Source: Clostridia bacterium (GTDB taxonomy: Bacteria > Bacillota > Clostridia > Oscillospirales > CAG-272). Taken from it: 18,564 bases of DNA. Under the pieces are notes generated by a model, which worked only from the letters and a program-made list of their open reading frames with translations, was not told the origin of the DNA and did no database searches. The translations under genes were made by a program, and so were the position numbers. This document shows positions 1 to 6,907 of the stretch, piece after piece; the stretch's first letter is position 1; each line of letters begins with the position of its first letter. The stretch is taken from assembly GCA_017504335.1 (NCBI GenBank), contig JAFVRI010000115.1, positions 1 to 18,564 of the forward strand, given 5' to 3'.

Positions 1-44
1 GTACAGATCCCAAAAAAGAGCTAAAAATTCTGCAAATCATGGGA

Positions 45-73
45 TTGACAAGATTGGATAAGCATGATACAAT
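45..73 (+). promoter_or_regulatory. Sigma-A promoter of nagB
   Basis: A perfect TTGACA -35 box (45-50) and a TACAAT -10 box (68-73) are separated by 17 bp, and the -10 is preceded by TGA (extended -10 form). Transcription should start near 80. That rules out the in-frame ATG at 76 as the nagB start, because it would lie upstream of the mRNA. Confidence 0.8.
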
Positions 74-105
74 AAATGCGAAAAAATGAAAGAAGGAGAA
101 TTTTT

Positions 106-834
106 ATGAAAATTCTGGTTGTAAAAAATTATGAAGAAATGTCTGCCCGTGCGGCAGAGATCTTTGCCGCTCAGATCAAGAGCAAGCCCGACAGTGTGCT
201 TGGTCTGGCAACGGGTTCCACCCCTGAGGGCCTTTACGGAAAGCTTGCCGAGGCAAATGCGCGCGGCGAGGTAGACTTTGCTGCGGTACGCACCGTCAAT
301 CTGGACGAGTATTATCCCATTTCCCCCGAGAACGATCAGAGCTACCGTTATTTCATGAACAAGCAGCTGTTTGACCGTGTCAACATCGACAAGGCAAACA
401 CCATGGTTCCCGACGGAACGGCAAAGGATACCGATGCTTTCTGTCAGGCATATGAGGAAAAGATCGACGCAATGGGCGGCATTGATATGCAGCTTCTCGG
501 CATTGGACGGAACGGACACATCGGCTTCAACGAGCCCGACGGCGAGTTGATCCCCTTTACCCACCTGACCGCCCTGACCCCCAGCACCATTGTCGCAAAC
601 GCCCGTTTCTTCGCATCCGAGGCAGACGTGCCGAAGCACGCATTGACCATGGGCATCCAGAGCGTGTTCAAGGCAAAAAAGGTAGTCATGCTGGCATCCG
701 GTAAGGACAAGGCAGATGCAGTCAAGGCAATGCTCAACGGCAACCTGAACACCCGTTGCCCCGCTTCTCTCCTTCGTCTGCACCCCGACGTGACCGTGAT
801 CTGCGACGAGGACGCATATTCTTTGGTAAAGTAA
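106..834 (+). CDS. nagB: Glucosamine-6-phosphate deaminase
   Basis: This cytoplasmic enzyme converts glucosamine 6-phosphate to fructose 6-phosphate and ammonia, the last step of amino-sugar catabolism before glycolysis. The 242-residue protein has the family hallmarks: the phosphate-binding loop ATGSTPEGLY (35-44), VNLDEYY with the likely catalytic Asp67, and GIGRNGHIGFNEPD with His138 and Glu143. Length is normal for the short Firmicutes form. The ATG at 106 is chosen over the in-frame ATG at 76 because AGAAGGAG lies 7 bp before it and the upstream ATG falls in the promoter. It is flanked by its own promoter and terminator, so it is probably monocistronic. No nagA deacetylase is adjacent, so its substrate must come from elsewhere in the genome. 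Confidence 0.96.
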   Translation: MKILVVKNYEEMSARAAEIFAAQIKSKPDSVLGLATGSTPEGLYGKLAEANARGEVDFAAVRTVNLDEYYPISPENDQSYRYFMNKQLFDRVNIDKANTMVPDGTAKDTDAFCQAYEEKIDAMGGIDMQLLGIGRNGHIGFNEPDGELIPFTHLTALTPSTIVANARFFASEADVPKHALTMGIQSVFKAKKVVMLASGKDKADAVKAMLNGNLNTRCPASLLRLHPDVTVICDEDAYSLVK

Positions 835-843
835 AAACAGGAG

Positions 844-874
844 AAAAGCCGCTTTTGAAAAAAAGCGGCTTTTT
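844..874 (+). terminator. Intrinsic terminator after nagB
   Basis: A 13-bp perfect stem (AAAAGCCGCTTTT at 844-856 with its complement at 861-873) has a 4-nt loop and ends in a T-run. It sits 9 bp after the nagB stop and separates nagB from the next gene. Confidence 0.88.
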
Positions 875-887
875 GACGGAAATATCT

Positions 888-915
888 TTGCAAAAAAGAA
901 AAAATATGGTATAAT
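888..915 (+). promoter_or_regulatory. Promoter of the GH28-like gene
   Basis: A perfect TATAAT (910-915) is preceded by TGG, an extended -10, with a TTGCAA -35 box at 888-893 (16 bp spacing). It lies between the nagB terminator and the next ribosome binding site, AAAGGAG at 931-937. Confidence 0.75.
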
Positions 916-945
916 GGGATCATCAATATCAAAGGAGAAGCGATT

Positions 946-2322
946 ATGAAAAATCAGTTTAACATTCTTGATTTCGGTGCGGTCAGCGGCGTGGACACCG
1001 CCCAGACCGATGCCATTCAAAAGGCGTTGGATGCTTGCTTTTTGGCAGGAGGCGGAGAGGTCATCGTGCCCGCGGGCATGAGTTTTGTGACGGGCGACAT
1101 CCGTATTCGAAGCAACACCACCCTGCACTTGATGGAGAACGCGACCCTTTTGGGAAGCAAGGATCCCGCGGACTATCTGCACATCAATTCCGATCCCTTG
1201 GAGCCTCTGCCCGAGGAGCAGAATACCCGTGCGCTTTGGTACACCCCCCGTCAATGGACCGAGATGGGAGGCGGATTTAAGGTACATCTTTACACTGCGG
1301 GAAGCTATTGGAACTACGGGATCATTCGTGCTGCCTATGCGGAAAACATTGCCGTGATCGGAGAGAAGGGATCGAAGATCGACGGACGGAACCCCTTTGA
1401 TCCAGAGGGCGAGGAGAAATACCGCGGACCGCACGGCATCAATATGCACTTCTGTAAGAATGTGACCTTCCGTGGCTATACCATTGAGCAGGCGGGAAAC
1501 TGGGCACATGCCATCTTCCAATCCGAAAACGTGACCTTTGATCACCTGACGGTTTATGCGGGACATGATGCCCTTCATACCAGAGCATGCTCCAACGTGC
1601 TGATGACCGACTGTAAGCTGATCACGGGAGATGACTGCGTGGCGGGCTTTGATAATCTGGACGTGGTGATCCGCAACTGTGAGATCAGCTCGGCTTGCTC
1701 GGCATTCCGTTACGGCGGAAACAATATTCTGGTGGAAAACTGCAACATTTGGGGACCCTGTCCTTACCAATTCCGCGGCTCCTTTAGCCGTGAGGAAAAG
1801 GTTGCGGGGGTGATGGTTTCCGAAAAGGGAAGAAACAATATGCTCAGCTTTTGGACCAACTTCGTCACCGACGATCTGCCCGTTCGCAGACCTGCGGGCA
1901 AGGTTTTGATCCGCAACTGTACCGTCAAGAACGCGGACCGTATGCTTCATCTGAACCTGTCGGGCAATGAGTCCTGGCAGAGAGGTACCCCTCCTACCGA
2001 TATTACCTTTGAGAACATCCAAATCGAGGGCGTGAAGATGGGATTGACCGCTTACGGAATCGAGGAGTGCCCCATGGAGATCACCCTCAGAAACGTGGAT
2101 TATACCTATGCGGAAGGTGCAGAAGATACGCCCATGCTTCGCGTGGCGCATTGCAAGGCGATCAATTTTGAGAACGTCAAGGTCAAGGGCTTCAAGGGAG
2201 ATGCTCTCATTCGCGCTTGGTCAGACGGGATTCAGGTCAATACCGAGAACTTTGAGTGTGACCTGGGCGAGGGCGAGCTGATCGTCCGCGCCGATGAAGA
2301 ATTCAAGTGCAGAGCGATTTAA
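946..2322 (+). CDS. GH28-family polygalacturonase-like glycosidase
   Basis: The 458-residue protein is a right-handed parallel beta-helix of the polygalacturonase (GH28) type, expected to cleave galacturonan or a related pectic linkage. The N-terminus carries the GH28 start motif (NILDFGAVSGVDTAQTDAIQ, 6-25). The core has repeated coils of the type 'VTFRGYTIEQAGNWAHAI' (173-190). Three acidic residues in the usual places are Asp208 (GHDALH), Asp229 and Asp230 (TGDDC). The usual GHG histidine motif is replaced by SAFRYGG (252-258), and the NTD motif is also altered, so the exact substrate is uncertain. No signal peptide is seen, which suggests a cytoplasmic enzyme acting on imported oligogalacturonides. 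ATG at 946 follows AAAGGAG by 8 bp. It has its own promoter and a terminator at 2462-2501. Confidence 0.85.
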   Translation: MKNQFNILDFGAVSGVDTAQTDAIQKALDACFLAGGGEVIVPAGMSFVTGDIRIRSNTTLHLMENATLLGSKDPADYLHINSDPLEPLPEEQNTRALWYTPRQWTEMGGGFKVHLYTAGSYWNYGIIRAAYAENIAVIGEKGSKIDGRNPFDPEGEEKYRGPHGINMHFCKNVTFRGYTIEQAGNWAHAIFQSENVTFDHLTVYAGHDALHTRACSNVLMTDCKLITGDDCVAGFDNLDVVIRNCEISSACSAFRYGGNNILVENCNIWGPCPYQFRGSFSREEKVAGVMVSEKGRNNMLSFWTNFVTDDLPVRRPAGKVLIRNCTVKNADRMLHLNLSGNESWQRGTPPTDITFENIQIEGVKMGLTAYGIEECPMEITLRNVDYTYAEGAEDTPMLRVAHCKAINFENVKVKGFKGDALIRAWSDGIQVNTENFECDLGEGELIVRADEEFKCRAI

Positions 2323-2415
2323 GGGGATTCCGAGAACACGAGGACGAGGGTCGCTTTTTGAAAAAAGCTCCGCAAAAACTTTTCATACAAAATATTTATT
2401 GATTTTACAAAGGTT

Positions 2416-2501
2416 CCTCGTCTTTGCATATTGAATATTTTAACTTTTTTCTCTAAAGTAGAAACCCGTCGGACGGCTGCTGCGCCACCGACGGGTTTTT
2501 T
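2416..2501 (+). repeat. Dispersed hairpin element, copy A
   Basis: In order: CCTCGTC (2416-2422), a 30-nt AT-rich gap, CTAAAGTAG (2453-2461), a GTCGG/CCGAC hairpin ending in CCACCGAC, and a T-run. Copy B on the opposite strand at 5903-5994 has the same order with nearly identical spacing (31 nt) and CTAAGGTAG. The shared parts go beyond what two independent terminators need, suggesting a repeated element or small RNA gene. Two copies in one window is thin evidence. Confidence 0.5.
2462..2501. terminator. Bidirectional terminator between convergent genes
   Basis: An 11-bp perfect stem (AAACCCGTCGG at 2462-2472, CCGACGGGTTT at 2488-2498) is followed by T's to 2501 on the plus strand. On the minus strand its other flank reads TTTCTACTTT. 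It should end the GH28-like transcript (plus) and the GH32-PfkB operon (minus). Its sequence resembles the hairpin at 5903-5948. Confidence 0.85.
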
Positions 2502-2539
2502 ATGGAATGTAGAGGGTGGCTTTTCTTGTTTGAGGTCAA

Positions 2540-3424
2540 TCATGTCTCCCAAAAGACCGAGGGATCATAGGAGGGAATTGCCATGGGAGAGGCACAGGTC
2601 AGCGCGCTGACCAAGGATGCGCGATAGAGGCACTCCGAGAGGGGATAGCCCTTCAGGAGATGTGTCATCAGGGTGGCGCTGTAGCTGTCTCCTGCTCCAA
2701 CTGTGGAGACCACTTCGACCTTGTGGGCGGGCGCAGAGAGGATGATGTCGGTCGAAGGAGTATAAGCGACTGAGCCTTCCGCTCCTTTGGTCAGTGCCAC
2801 GAGCCTGATGGTGGGATAGGAGTGGCAAAGACGGCGTAGGGAATCCTCCTCGGACAGAGTCGTGTCAAACAAAAGCTTATTCACTGTCCAAAGCTCCTCC
2901 GCGCTGAGCTTGAGATAGTGGGCGTGGGAAAGGCAGAAGAGAATTCCTTCCCGATCGTAGTGAGGCGCACGTAAATTGAGATCACAAAAGACGGGACAGA
3001 GAGGATTTTCCTTCATCCATGACGTCAAGGTGCGACGGTTTTCCTGTCTGCGGAGTGCCAAGGAGCCAATTGCCAGCAGATCGTAGTCCTCTCTTATTCC
3101 CTCAAGATGGATGCGATCATACGCCGAGGGAAAATGGATACAGAAGGTAGGAATAGATTGCTCATTCAATTGGATTTCTGCCTTTCCTGTGGGCAACTCG
3201 CAGACCGAAAGACGATCCACGGACAACCCGAGCGCCGCGATCTCGGCTTTGGCTTTTTTTCCCAAGAGATCGTCTCCCACTGCGGATGCGAGATGCGACT
3301 CTACACCTTGCATGGCGGCGTGGGCAGCAAAATTCAAAAGAGCTCCCCCAAGGCTTTCGTGGGTGGGAAAAATGTCCCAAATGATCTCTCCAAAGGAAAG
3401 AATTTTCAATTTTCTTTGTTCCAT
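2540..3424 (-). CDS. PfkB-family fructokinase
   Basis: This is a 294-residue ribokinase/PfkB-family sugar kinase. Placed directly downstream of a GH32 fructosidase, it is most likely a fructokinase making fructose 6-phosphate from ATP and fructose. The N-terminal SLGGALLNFAAHAA (24-37) is the sugar-binding family signature. CDLNLRAPHY (147-156) is the substrate/linker strand, and STVGAGDSYSAT (240-251) is the C-terminal signature with catalytic base Asp246. Length is usual for fructokinases. ATG at 3424 is preceded by TTGGAG on the coding strand. The first 19 bp of the gene overlap the end of the GH32 gene, implying translational coupling. The transcript should end at the hairpin at 2462-2498. 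Fructose specificity is inferred from context. Confidence 0.9.
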   Translation of the reverse strand: MEQRKLKILSFGEIIWDIFPTHESLGGALLNFAAHAAMQGVESHLASAVGDDLLGKKAKAEIAALGLSVDRLSVCELPTGKAEIQLNEQSIPTFCIHFPSAYDRIHLEGIREDYDLLAIGSLALRRQENRRTLTSWMKENPLCPVFCDLNLRAPHYDREGILFCLSHAHYLKLSAEELWTVNKLLFDTTLSEEDSLRRLCHSYPTIRLVALTKGAEGSVAYTPSTDIILSAPAHKVEVVSTVGAGDSYSATLMTHLLKGYPLSECLYRASLVSALTCASPMAIPSYDPSVFWET

Positions 3425-4983
3425 ATAGACTCCAAGGACGAAACGAGAACGGTGTTTTCTCGGAAGGGGGCGGTGGACTTCAATCGCAGAACAGGAATGT
3501 TTCGGTCGGGTATATAAGCAGGCTCGGAAAGGCAGGAGAAGACCCGACCTCCGTCCAAGAAGATCTCAGTGCTACAGCGGTCGATCAACATATGAAGCTC
3601 AAAGCGATCTTTAAAAAGAGAGATGGGAAAGAGCTCTTTGTTTTTGTCCCCAATACAGATCCCCTTTTCAAAATCAAAGGTCAGGGAAATTCCAAAGACT
3701 TTCAGCGAAAGTGTTCCTGCGGTGGGATAGTCTCCAAGGATATCAATGAGGGTAGCAGCATCCTCCATGGGAAGAACGCATTCCTCGGTATCCGAGGATG
3801 GAATCTTGGTGATCTGAGTCCGTCGCACTAGCTTTTTCAGCTCCTCGATGGGATGAACGGTGACAAGATATGTATTCTTGTGTTTTTCCAGATGAAGCTC
3901 CATGGGGATTCCCATCTGCCCCGAGAAGGGAGGGGTGTGGAGTGTCCACCTGTCCCAGGTCATACGAACGATTCTGCCGTCGGGAAGATTGGAAAATGTT
4001 TGACCTGCATAGTCTCGACTGTTATATTGGATTCCGAGGATCGGCTGACAAGGGATGAATGTTCCTCGCTTGAAATCTCCCACCAGATAGCGGTTTCGAG
4101 CGCCCATCAGCACCCATTTCTTTTCCCCATTCGGACCGAGGAGAGAGAAAAAGTCCGGGCATTCGTTTTCTCCGGCCATTTCGATCTCCTGAAGAAGAGT
4201 CCATTCGGTTAAATTGCGAGATTTGAGAAGGGCATAAGTCTCGTTGTTGTTTCCTTTGAGATAGAGTGCCATGACGTAGGCATTTAGCTCCTCGCAAAAG
4301 ACCACCTTTGGGTCGCGGTTTCCGTGGATGATTTTCGGTACCACGGGATTTCCCTCGTATTTGTGAATGGTTTTCAGGCCGTCAGTGGAATAGGCAATAT
4401 TTTGCATGAAGGGTTTGGTGGAGGTGTAGAAGAGAAGCGTTGTAGGTGTTTCGCCCGCTTGAAGTCCGAGCAGATTGTTCGTGTCTTGGATGGCACTGCC
4501 TGAGTACATTAGACCTCCGTCGTCCGGATAGAGCGCGATGTCTTGCTCCTCCCAATGCAGGAGATCCGTGGATACGGCGTGACCCCAGTGCATATTTTCC
4601 CAATTGGGTTCGCAGGGATTGTGCTGATAGAACATATGGTAAATACCGTCCAGATAGATCAGACCGTTGGGATCGTTAATCCATCCGTTTTTGGTGGTGA
4701 AATGTACCGTGGGGCGGAAGGGCTCGGAATAGAGATTGGGCAGATCCATGGTGTCGGATTCGCCAATTTCCACCTCCACCCAGGGATCGATGATTAAGGC
4801 GAGCGTCATACCCATAAATCGGGACATATCCACAAAGGCATGAAAATCGGGGGCGATAGCATCCAGCTTTACGTTTAGGCGGTAAACCGTGTTGCCCTCT
4901 GATTTGAATTTGACCTGCTTGTATTTTCCGTAGGTGTTTACGGGAAAAATGAGATATTTTTTTCGAATTATGATTTCTTTCAT
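3406..4983 (-). CDS. GH32 beta-fructosidase (levanase/sucrose-6-phosphate hydrolase type)
   Basis: The 525-residue glycoside hydrolase family 32 enzyme releases fructose from sucrose, inulin or levan oligosaccharides. All three catalytic motifs are present: NGWINDPNG with nucleophile Asp104, GNRDPKV with the transition-state Asp224, and ENECPDFF with acid/base Glu274. An N-terminal stretch of about 90 residues without GH32 motifs precedes the five-bladed propeller, and the C-terminal part (about 400-525) should be the usual beta-sandwich. No signal peptide is seen, so it acts in the cytoplasm on imported sugars. The ATG at 4983 (MKEIII) is preferred over the in-frame ATG at 5019 because GAGAGG lies just before it and 5019 is at the predicted transcription start. 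It is the first gene of an operon with the fructokinase. Confidence 0.95.
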   Translation of the reverse strand: MKEIIIRKKYLIFPVNTYGKYKQVKFKSEGNTVYRLNVKLDAIAPDFHAFVDMSRFMGMTLALIIDPWVEVEIGESDTMDLPNLYSEPFRPTVHFTTKNGWINDPNGLIYLDGIYHMFYQHNPCEPNWENMHWGHAVSTDLLHWEEQDIALYPDDGGLMYSGSAIQDTNNLLGLQAGETPTTLLFYTSTKPFMQNIAYSTDGLKTIHKYEGNPVVPKIIHGNRDPKVVFCEELNAYVMALYLKGNNNETYALLKSRNLTEWTLLQEIEMAGENECPDFFSLLGPNGEKKWVLMGARNRYLVGDFKRGTFIPCQPILGIQYNSRDYAGQTFSNLPDGRIVRMTWDRWTLHTPPFSGQMGIPMELHLEKHKNTYLVTVHPIEELKKLVRRTQITKIPSSDTEECVLPMEDAATLIDILGDYPTAGTLSLKVFGISLTFDFEKGICIGDKNKELFPISLFKDRFELHMLIDRCSTEIFLDGGRVFSCLSEPAYIPDRNIPVLRLKSTAPFRENTVLVSSLESIWNKEN

Positions 4984-5001
4984 AAAAAACCTCTCAAACA
5001 C

Positions 5002-5030
5002 TTGAAAAGATAGATCCATTCTGTTATAAT
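5002..5030 (+). promoter_or_regulatory. Promoter of the divergent AraC-type regulator
   Basis: TTGAAA (5002-5007) and a perfect TATAAT (5025-5030) are 17 bp apart, giving a start near 5037. The ribosome binding site AAAGGAG (5074-5080) follows. It overlaps the minus-strand operon promoter, so polymerase should occupy only one at a time. Confidence 0.7.
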
Positions 5031-5057
5031 TTTATCATACACCAAGAAGACCGTCAA
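5029..5057 (-). promoter_or_regulatory. Promoter of the GH32-fructokinase operon
   Basis: On the minus strand TTGACG (5057-5052) and TAAAAT (5034-5029) are 17 bp apart, and the -10 is preceded by TGA. Transcription should start near 5022. The -10 box overlaps that of the divergent plus-strand promoter by 2 bp. Confidence 0.7.
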
Positions 5058-5090
5058 TGGAAAATACGTAAAAAAAGGAGAAAATGTGAT

Positions 5091-5890
5091 ATGCTTCAAA
5101 TTGTTAGCGCAGCAAGAAACTACGACGCTGAGGACCGAAGCATCGTGTCCTACAGTGTCAATCTCTTTTACTGTATAAAGTGTCGAGCAGAAATTGAACG
5201 TACCGAACAGATCAATACGGCAGGCTCCTATTGTTTGTATTACTTATTGACGGGAGAGATGGTCATAGACAACCGGGTGGCAAAAAAGGGAGATATGATC
5301 TTGTTTCCTCGGCTGTCCAATGTAAAGTTGCAAATCAAAGAAGGATCACAATGGCTTTGCGTCATGTTTGACTATTCTTATGAATTTTCCATGATTCGTA
5401 AACGGGAATATCGGGTGTTTTGCAGCACTCCGTGATGAGGGAGATGGCGGAAAATCTGTATTCTTGTCATGAGTATTGCTCTTCCTTGCCTGGGACGAAG
5501 GAGGCGATGCTGCTTGTGCTCCTAAATGAAGCGAATCGAATCGTCTTTTCAGAATCAAAAAGCATTTTTATTTATGAGAAAGCGTTGGACTGGATTGATA
5601 AAAATGCTACGCGGGCGATCTCGGTGGAGGAGGTGGCGAGTGCCGTGGGATGTACCCGAGAGCATCTGAATCGTGTCTTTCGTATGGCAAGCGGAAAAAG
5701 CGTAGGAACACGGATTGCTATGGCAAGAATTTGGGAGATTGAGCAGCTGTGTCGCGTGGAAACCTTGTCACCGGGAGATATTGCCAAACGGTTAGATTTT
5801 TCTTCCGTGGAGCTGCTATACAAATTTTTTCGATACCACAAGGGAGTGTCGCTGAGCCAATATCGGCTGGTACACATGGGAACCTCATAA
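5091..5890 (+). pseudogene. AraC-family regulator of the fructan module, frameshifted
   Basis: Two adjacent reading frames together make one normal AraC regulator of about 265 residues. The first (5091-5435, 114 residues) is the N-terminal sugar-sensing cupin, including YLLTGEMVIDNRVAKKGDMI. The second (continuing to 5890) carries the two C-terminal helix-turn-helix motifs (AISVEEVASAVGCTREHLNRV, then SPGDIAKRLDFSSVELLYKFF). The frames differ by -1 and both are open only between 5402 and 5432, so a single base was probably lost there. A TTG at 5420 could start the second part but has no ribosome binding site. It diverges from the GH32-fructokinase operon, its probable target. It may be a true pseudogene or an assembly error; no classic slippery heptamer is present. 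Confidence 0.8.
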
Positions 5891-5902
5891 AAAAACGAAA
5901 AC

Positions 5903-5948
5903 GAAAGTCGTCGGTGGCATGCGTAAGCAATGCAGTCCGACGACTTTC
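5903..5948. terminator. Hairpin between convergent AraC and SDR genes
   Basis: A 12-bp perfect stem (GAAAGTCGTCGG at 5903-5914, CCGACGACTTTC at 5937-5948) has an inner GCAT/ATGC pairing. The T-rich tail is on the minus-strand side (TTCGTTTTCGTTTTTTT). On the plus strand it lies 12 bp after the AraC stop, so it may end that transcript too, less efficiently. Confidence 0.65.
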
Positions 5949-5994
5949 TACCTTAGAAAAAGACAATGATGTTTTATAAAAAATAATGACGAGG
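5903..5994 (-). repeat. Dispersed hairpin element, copy B
   Basis: Read on the minus strand: CCTCGTC (5994-5988), a 31-nt AT-rich gap, CTAAGGTAG (5956-5948), a GTCGG/CCGAC hairpin ending in CCACCGAC, then a T-rich tail. Order and spacing match copy A at 2416-2501. The conserved block upstream of the stem is not needed for termination. Function is unknown. Confidence 0.5.
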
Positions 5995-6037
5995 AGGATG
6001 TATAAGGATCAAAAAATAATGTGTATGAAAGGTTTTT

Positions 6038-6065
6038 GTAGCAAAAAAACGCAGTTTTTTGCTAC
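6038..6065. terminator. AT-rich hairpin downstream of the sugar-acid operon
   Basis: An 11-bp perfect stem (GTAGCAAAAAA at 6038-6048, TTTTTTGCTAC at 6055-6065) has a 6-nt loop. On the minus strand it lies about 50 bp past the SDR stop and probably ends that operon. No open reading frame with a well-placed ribosome binding site is seen in the rest of 5950-6116. Confidence 0.6.
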
Positions 6066-6116
6066 GAAGCAGAGTTCGTTTTTATCAAAAGCGACCCGCC
6101 CCCACATCCCCGAGCC

Positions 6117-6896
6117 TCAGTTCTTGGGAATAATGGGATAGAGCTGAATGGTGTTGCCGCCGTCCAGGACAAGCTCGGCACCCGTGGTGTTGCGGGCGTG
6201 AGCGGCGAAATACCAGCAGGCGTCAGCAACATCCTCGCCTACGGCAACGTCCCCGATGGGAGTAAACCGAGAGGGAACATCCTTGTAAAAGTCGGGGTTC
6301 TTTTCCCAACGGTCGGTCTTGATCATGCCGGGAAGAATGGCGTTGACACGAATGTTGTACTTGCCGAGATCCAGCGCGAGGGCTCTCATCAGACCGAGCT
6401 GACCTCCCTTGGAGGCAACGTATGCCACACGGTCGGGAATGGCGCGGTAGGCGGTGTTGGAGTTCACGAAAATGATGTTTCCGCCTCCTTGTTCCTTCAT
6501 GCGTGCGGCAGCATGCTCGCAAAGGCAGAAATTCCATACCACGTTGGTGTTGATGACCTTCATCATATCGGTCAGAGGATTTTCAAAGATCTTCATGCCA
6601 AGACCCTGATCGGCGGCATTCAGAACCAGTGCCTCGATGAAGATGCCCTTGGCATCCAGATCGTTGAAGAGATCGGTTACCGCTTGCTCGTCTACGGTTC
6701 TCTCATCCAGAAGGGAGTCCATATGATAGCCGATGATCTGTACGTTCGGGAATTTTTCACGATATGCTGCTTCTGCGGCATGAACCTTTTCCATATTTCT
6801 TCCCGTGAAGACCACGTTGTAGCCCTCTTGAGCAAATTTTTCTACAATGGCAACGCCCGTATTGATGCAAGCGCCTGTAATCAATGCTGTTTTCAT
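6117..6896 (-). CDS. Short-chain dehydrogenase/reductase (sugar or sugar-acid oxidoreductase)
   Basis: This is a 259-residue classical SDR. The nucleotide-binding loop is TGACINTG (7-14), with Asn12 where Gly or Ala is usual. LNAADQG (92-98) stands in for the NNAG strand motif. The catalytic set is Ser146, Tyr159 and Lys163 (YVASK), and IRVNAILPGMIKT (182-194) follows. The C-terminus ends DGGNTIQLYP, typical of sugar-type SDRs. The ATG at 6896 has GAGAGGT just before it; an in-frame ATG at 7001 lies inside the dehydratase gene and is rejected. It is the third gene of an operon, 11 bp after the dehydratase. It probably oxidises the sugar, or the 2-keto-3-deoxy acid made by its neighbour. The cofactor (NAD or NADP) and substrate cannot be read with confidence. 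Confidence 0.88.
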   Translation of the reverse strand: MKTALITGACINTGVAIVEKFAQEGYNVVFTGRNMEKVHAAEAAYREKFPNVQIIGYHMDSLLDERTVDEQAVTDLFNDLDAKGIFIEALVLNAADQGLGMKIFENPLTDMMKVINTNVVWNFCLCEHAAARMKEQGGGNIIFVNSNTAYRAIPDRVAYVASKGGQLGLMRALALDLGKYNIRVNAILPGMIKTDRWEKNPDFYKDVPSRFTPIGDVAVGEDVADACWYFAAHARNTTGAELVLDGGNTIQLYPIIPKN

Positions 6897-6907
6897 GCTG
6901 CTACCTC

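Noticed and set aside
37..2151. Long open frame (704 codons) antisense to nagB and the GH28-like gene
   Set aside because: It crosses two well-supported genes and an intergenic promoter/terminator on the other strand, has no ribosome binding site or recognisable domain, and is explained by the codon bias of the real genes.
5411..5424. Programmed -1 frameshift site in the split AraC gene
   Set aside because: The GTTTTG run does not fit the X XXY YYZ slippery pattern in the correct frame and no strong stimulatory hairpin follows, so mutation or a sequence error is more likely.
5420..5890. Independent small AraC-like gene starting at TTG 5420
   Set aside because: There is no ribosome binding site before the TTG, and the preceding frame supplies exactly the missing N-terminal sensor domain, so one frameshifted gene is the simpler reading.
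5998..6141. Short frame after GAGGAGG upstream of the SDR end
   Set aside because: The GAGGAGG abuts the ATG with no spacer, the frame runs through a hairpin and into the antisense of the SDR gene, and the translation has no recognisable feature.
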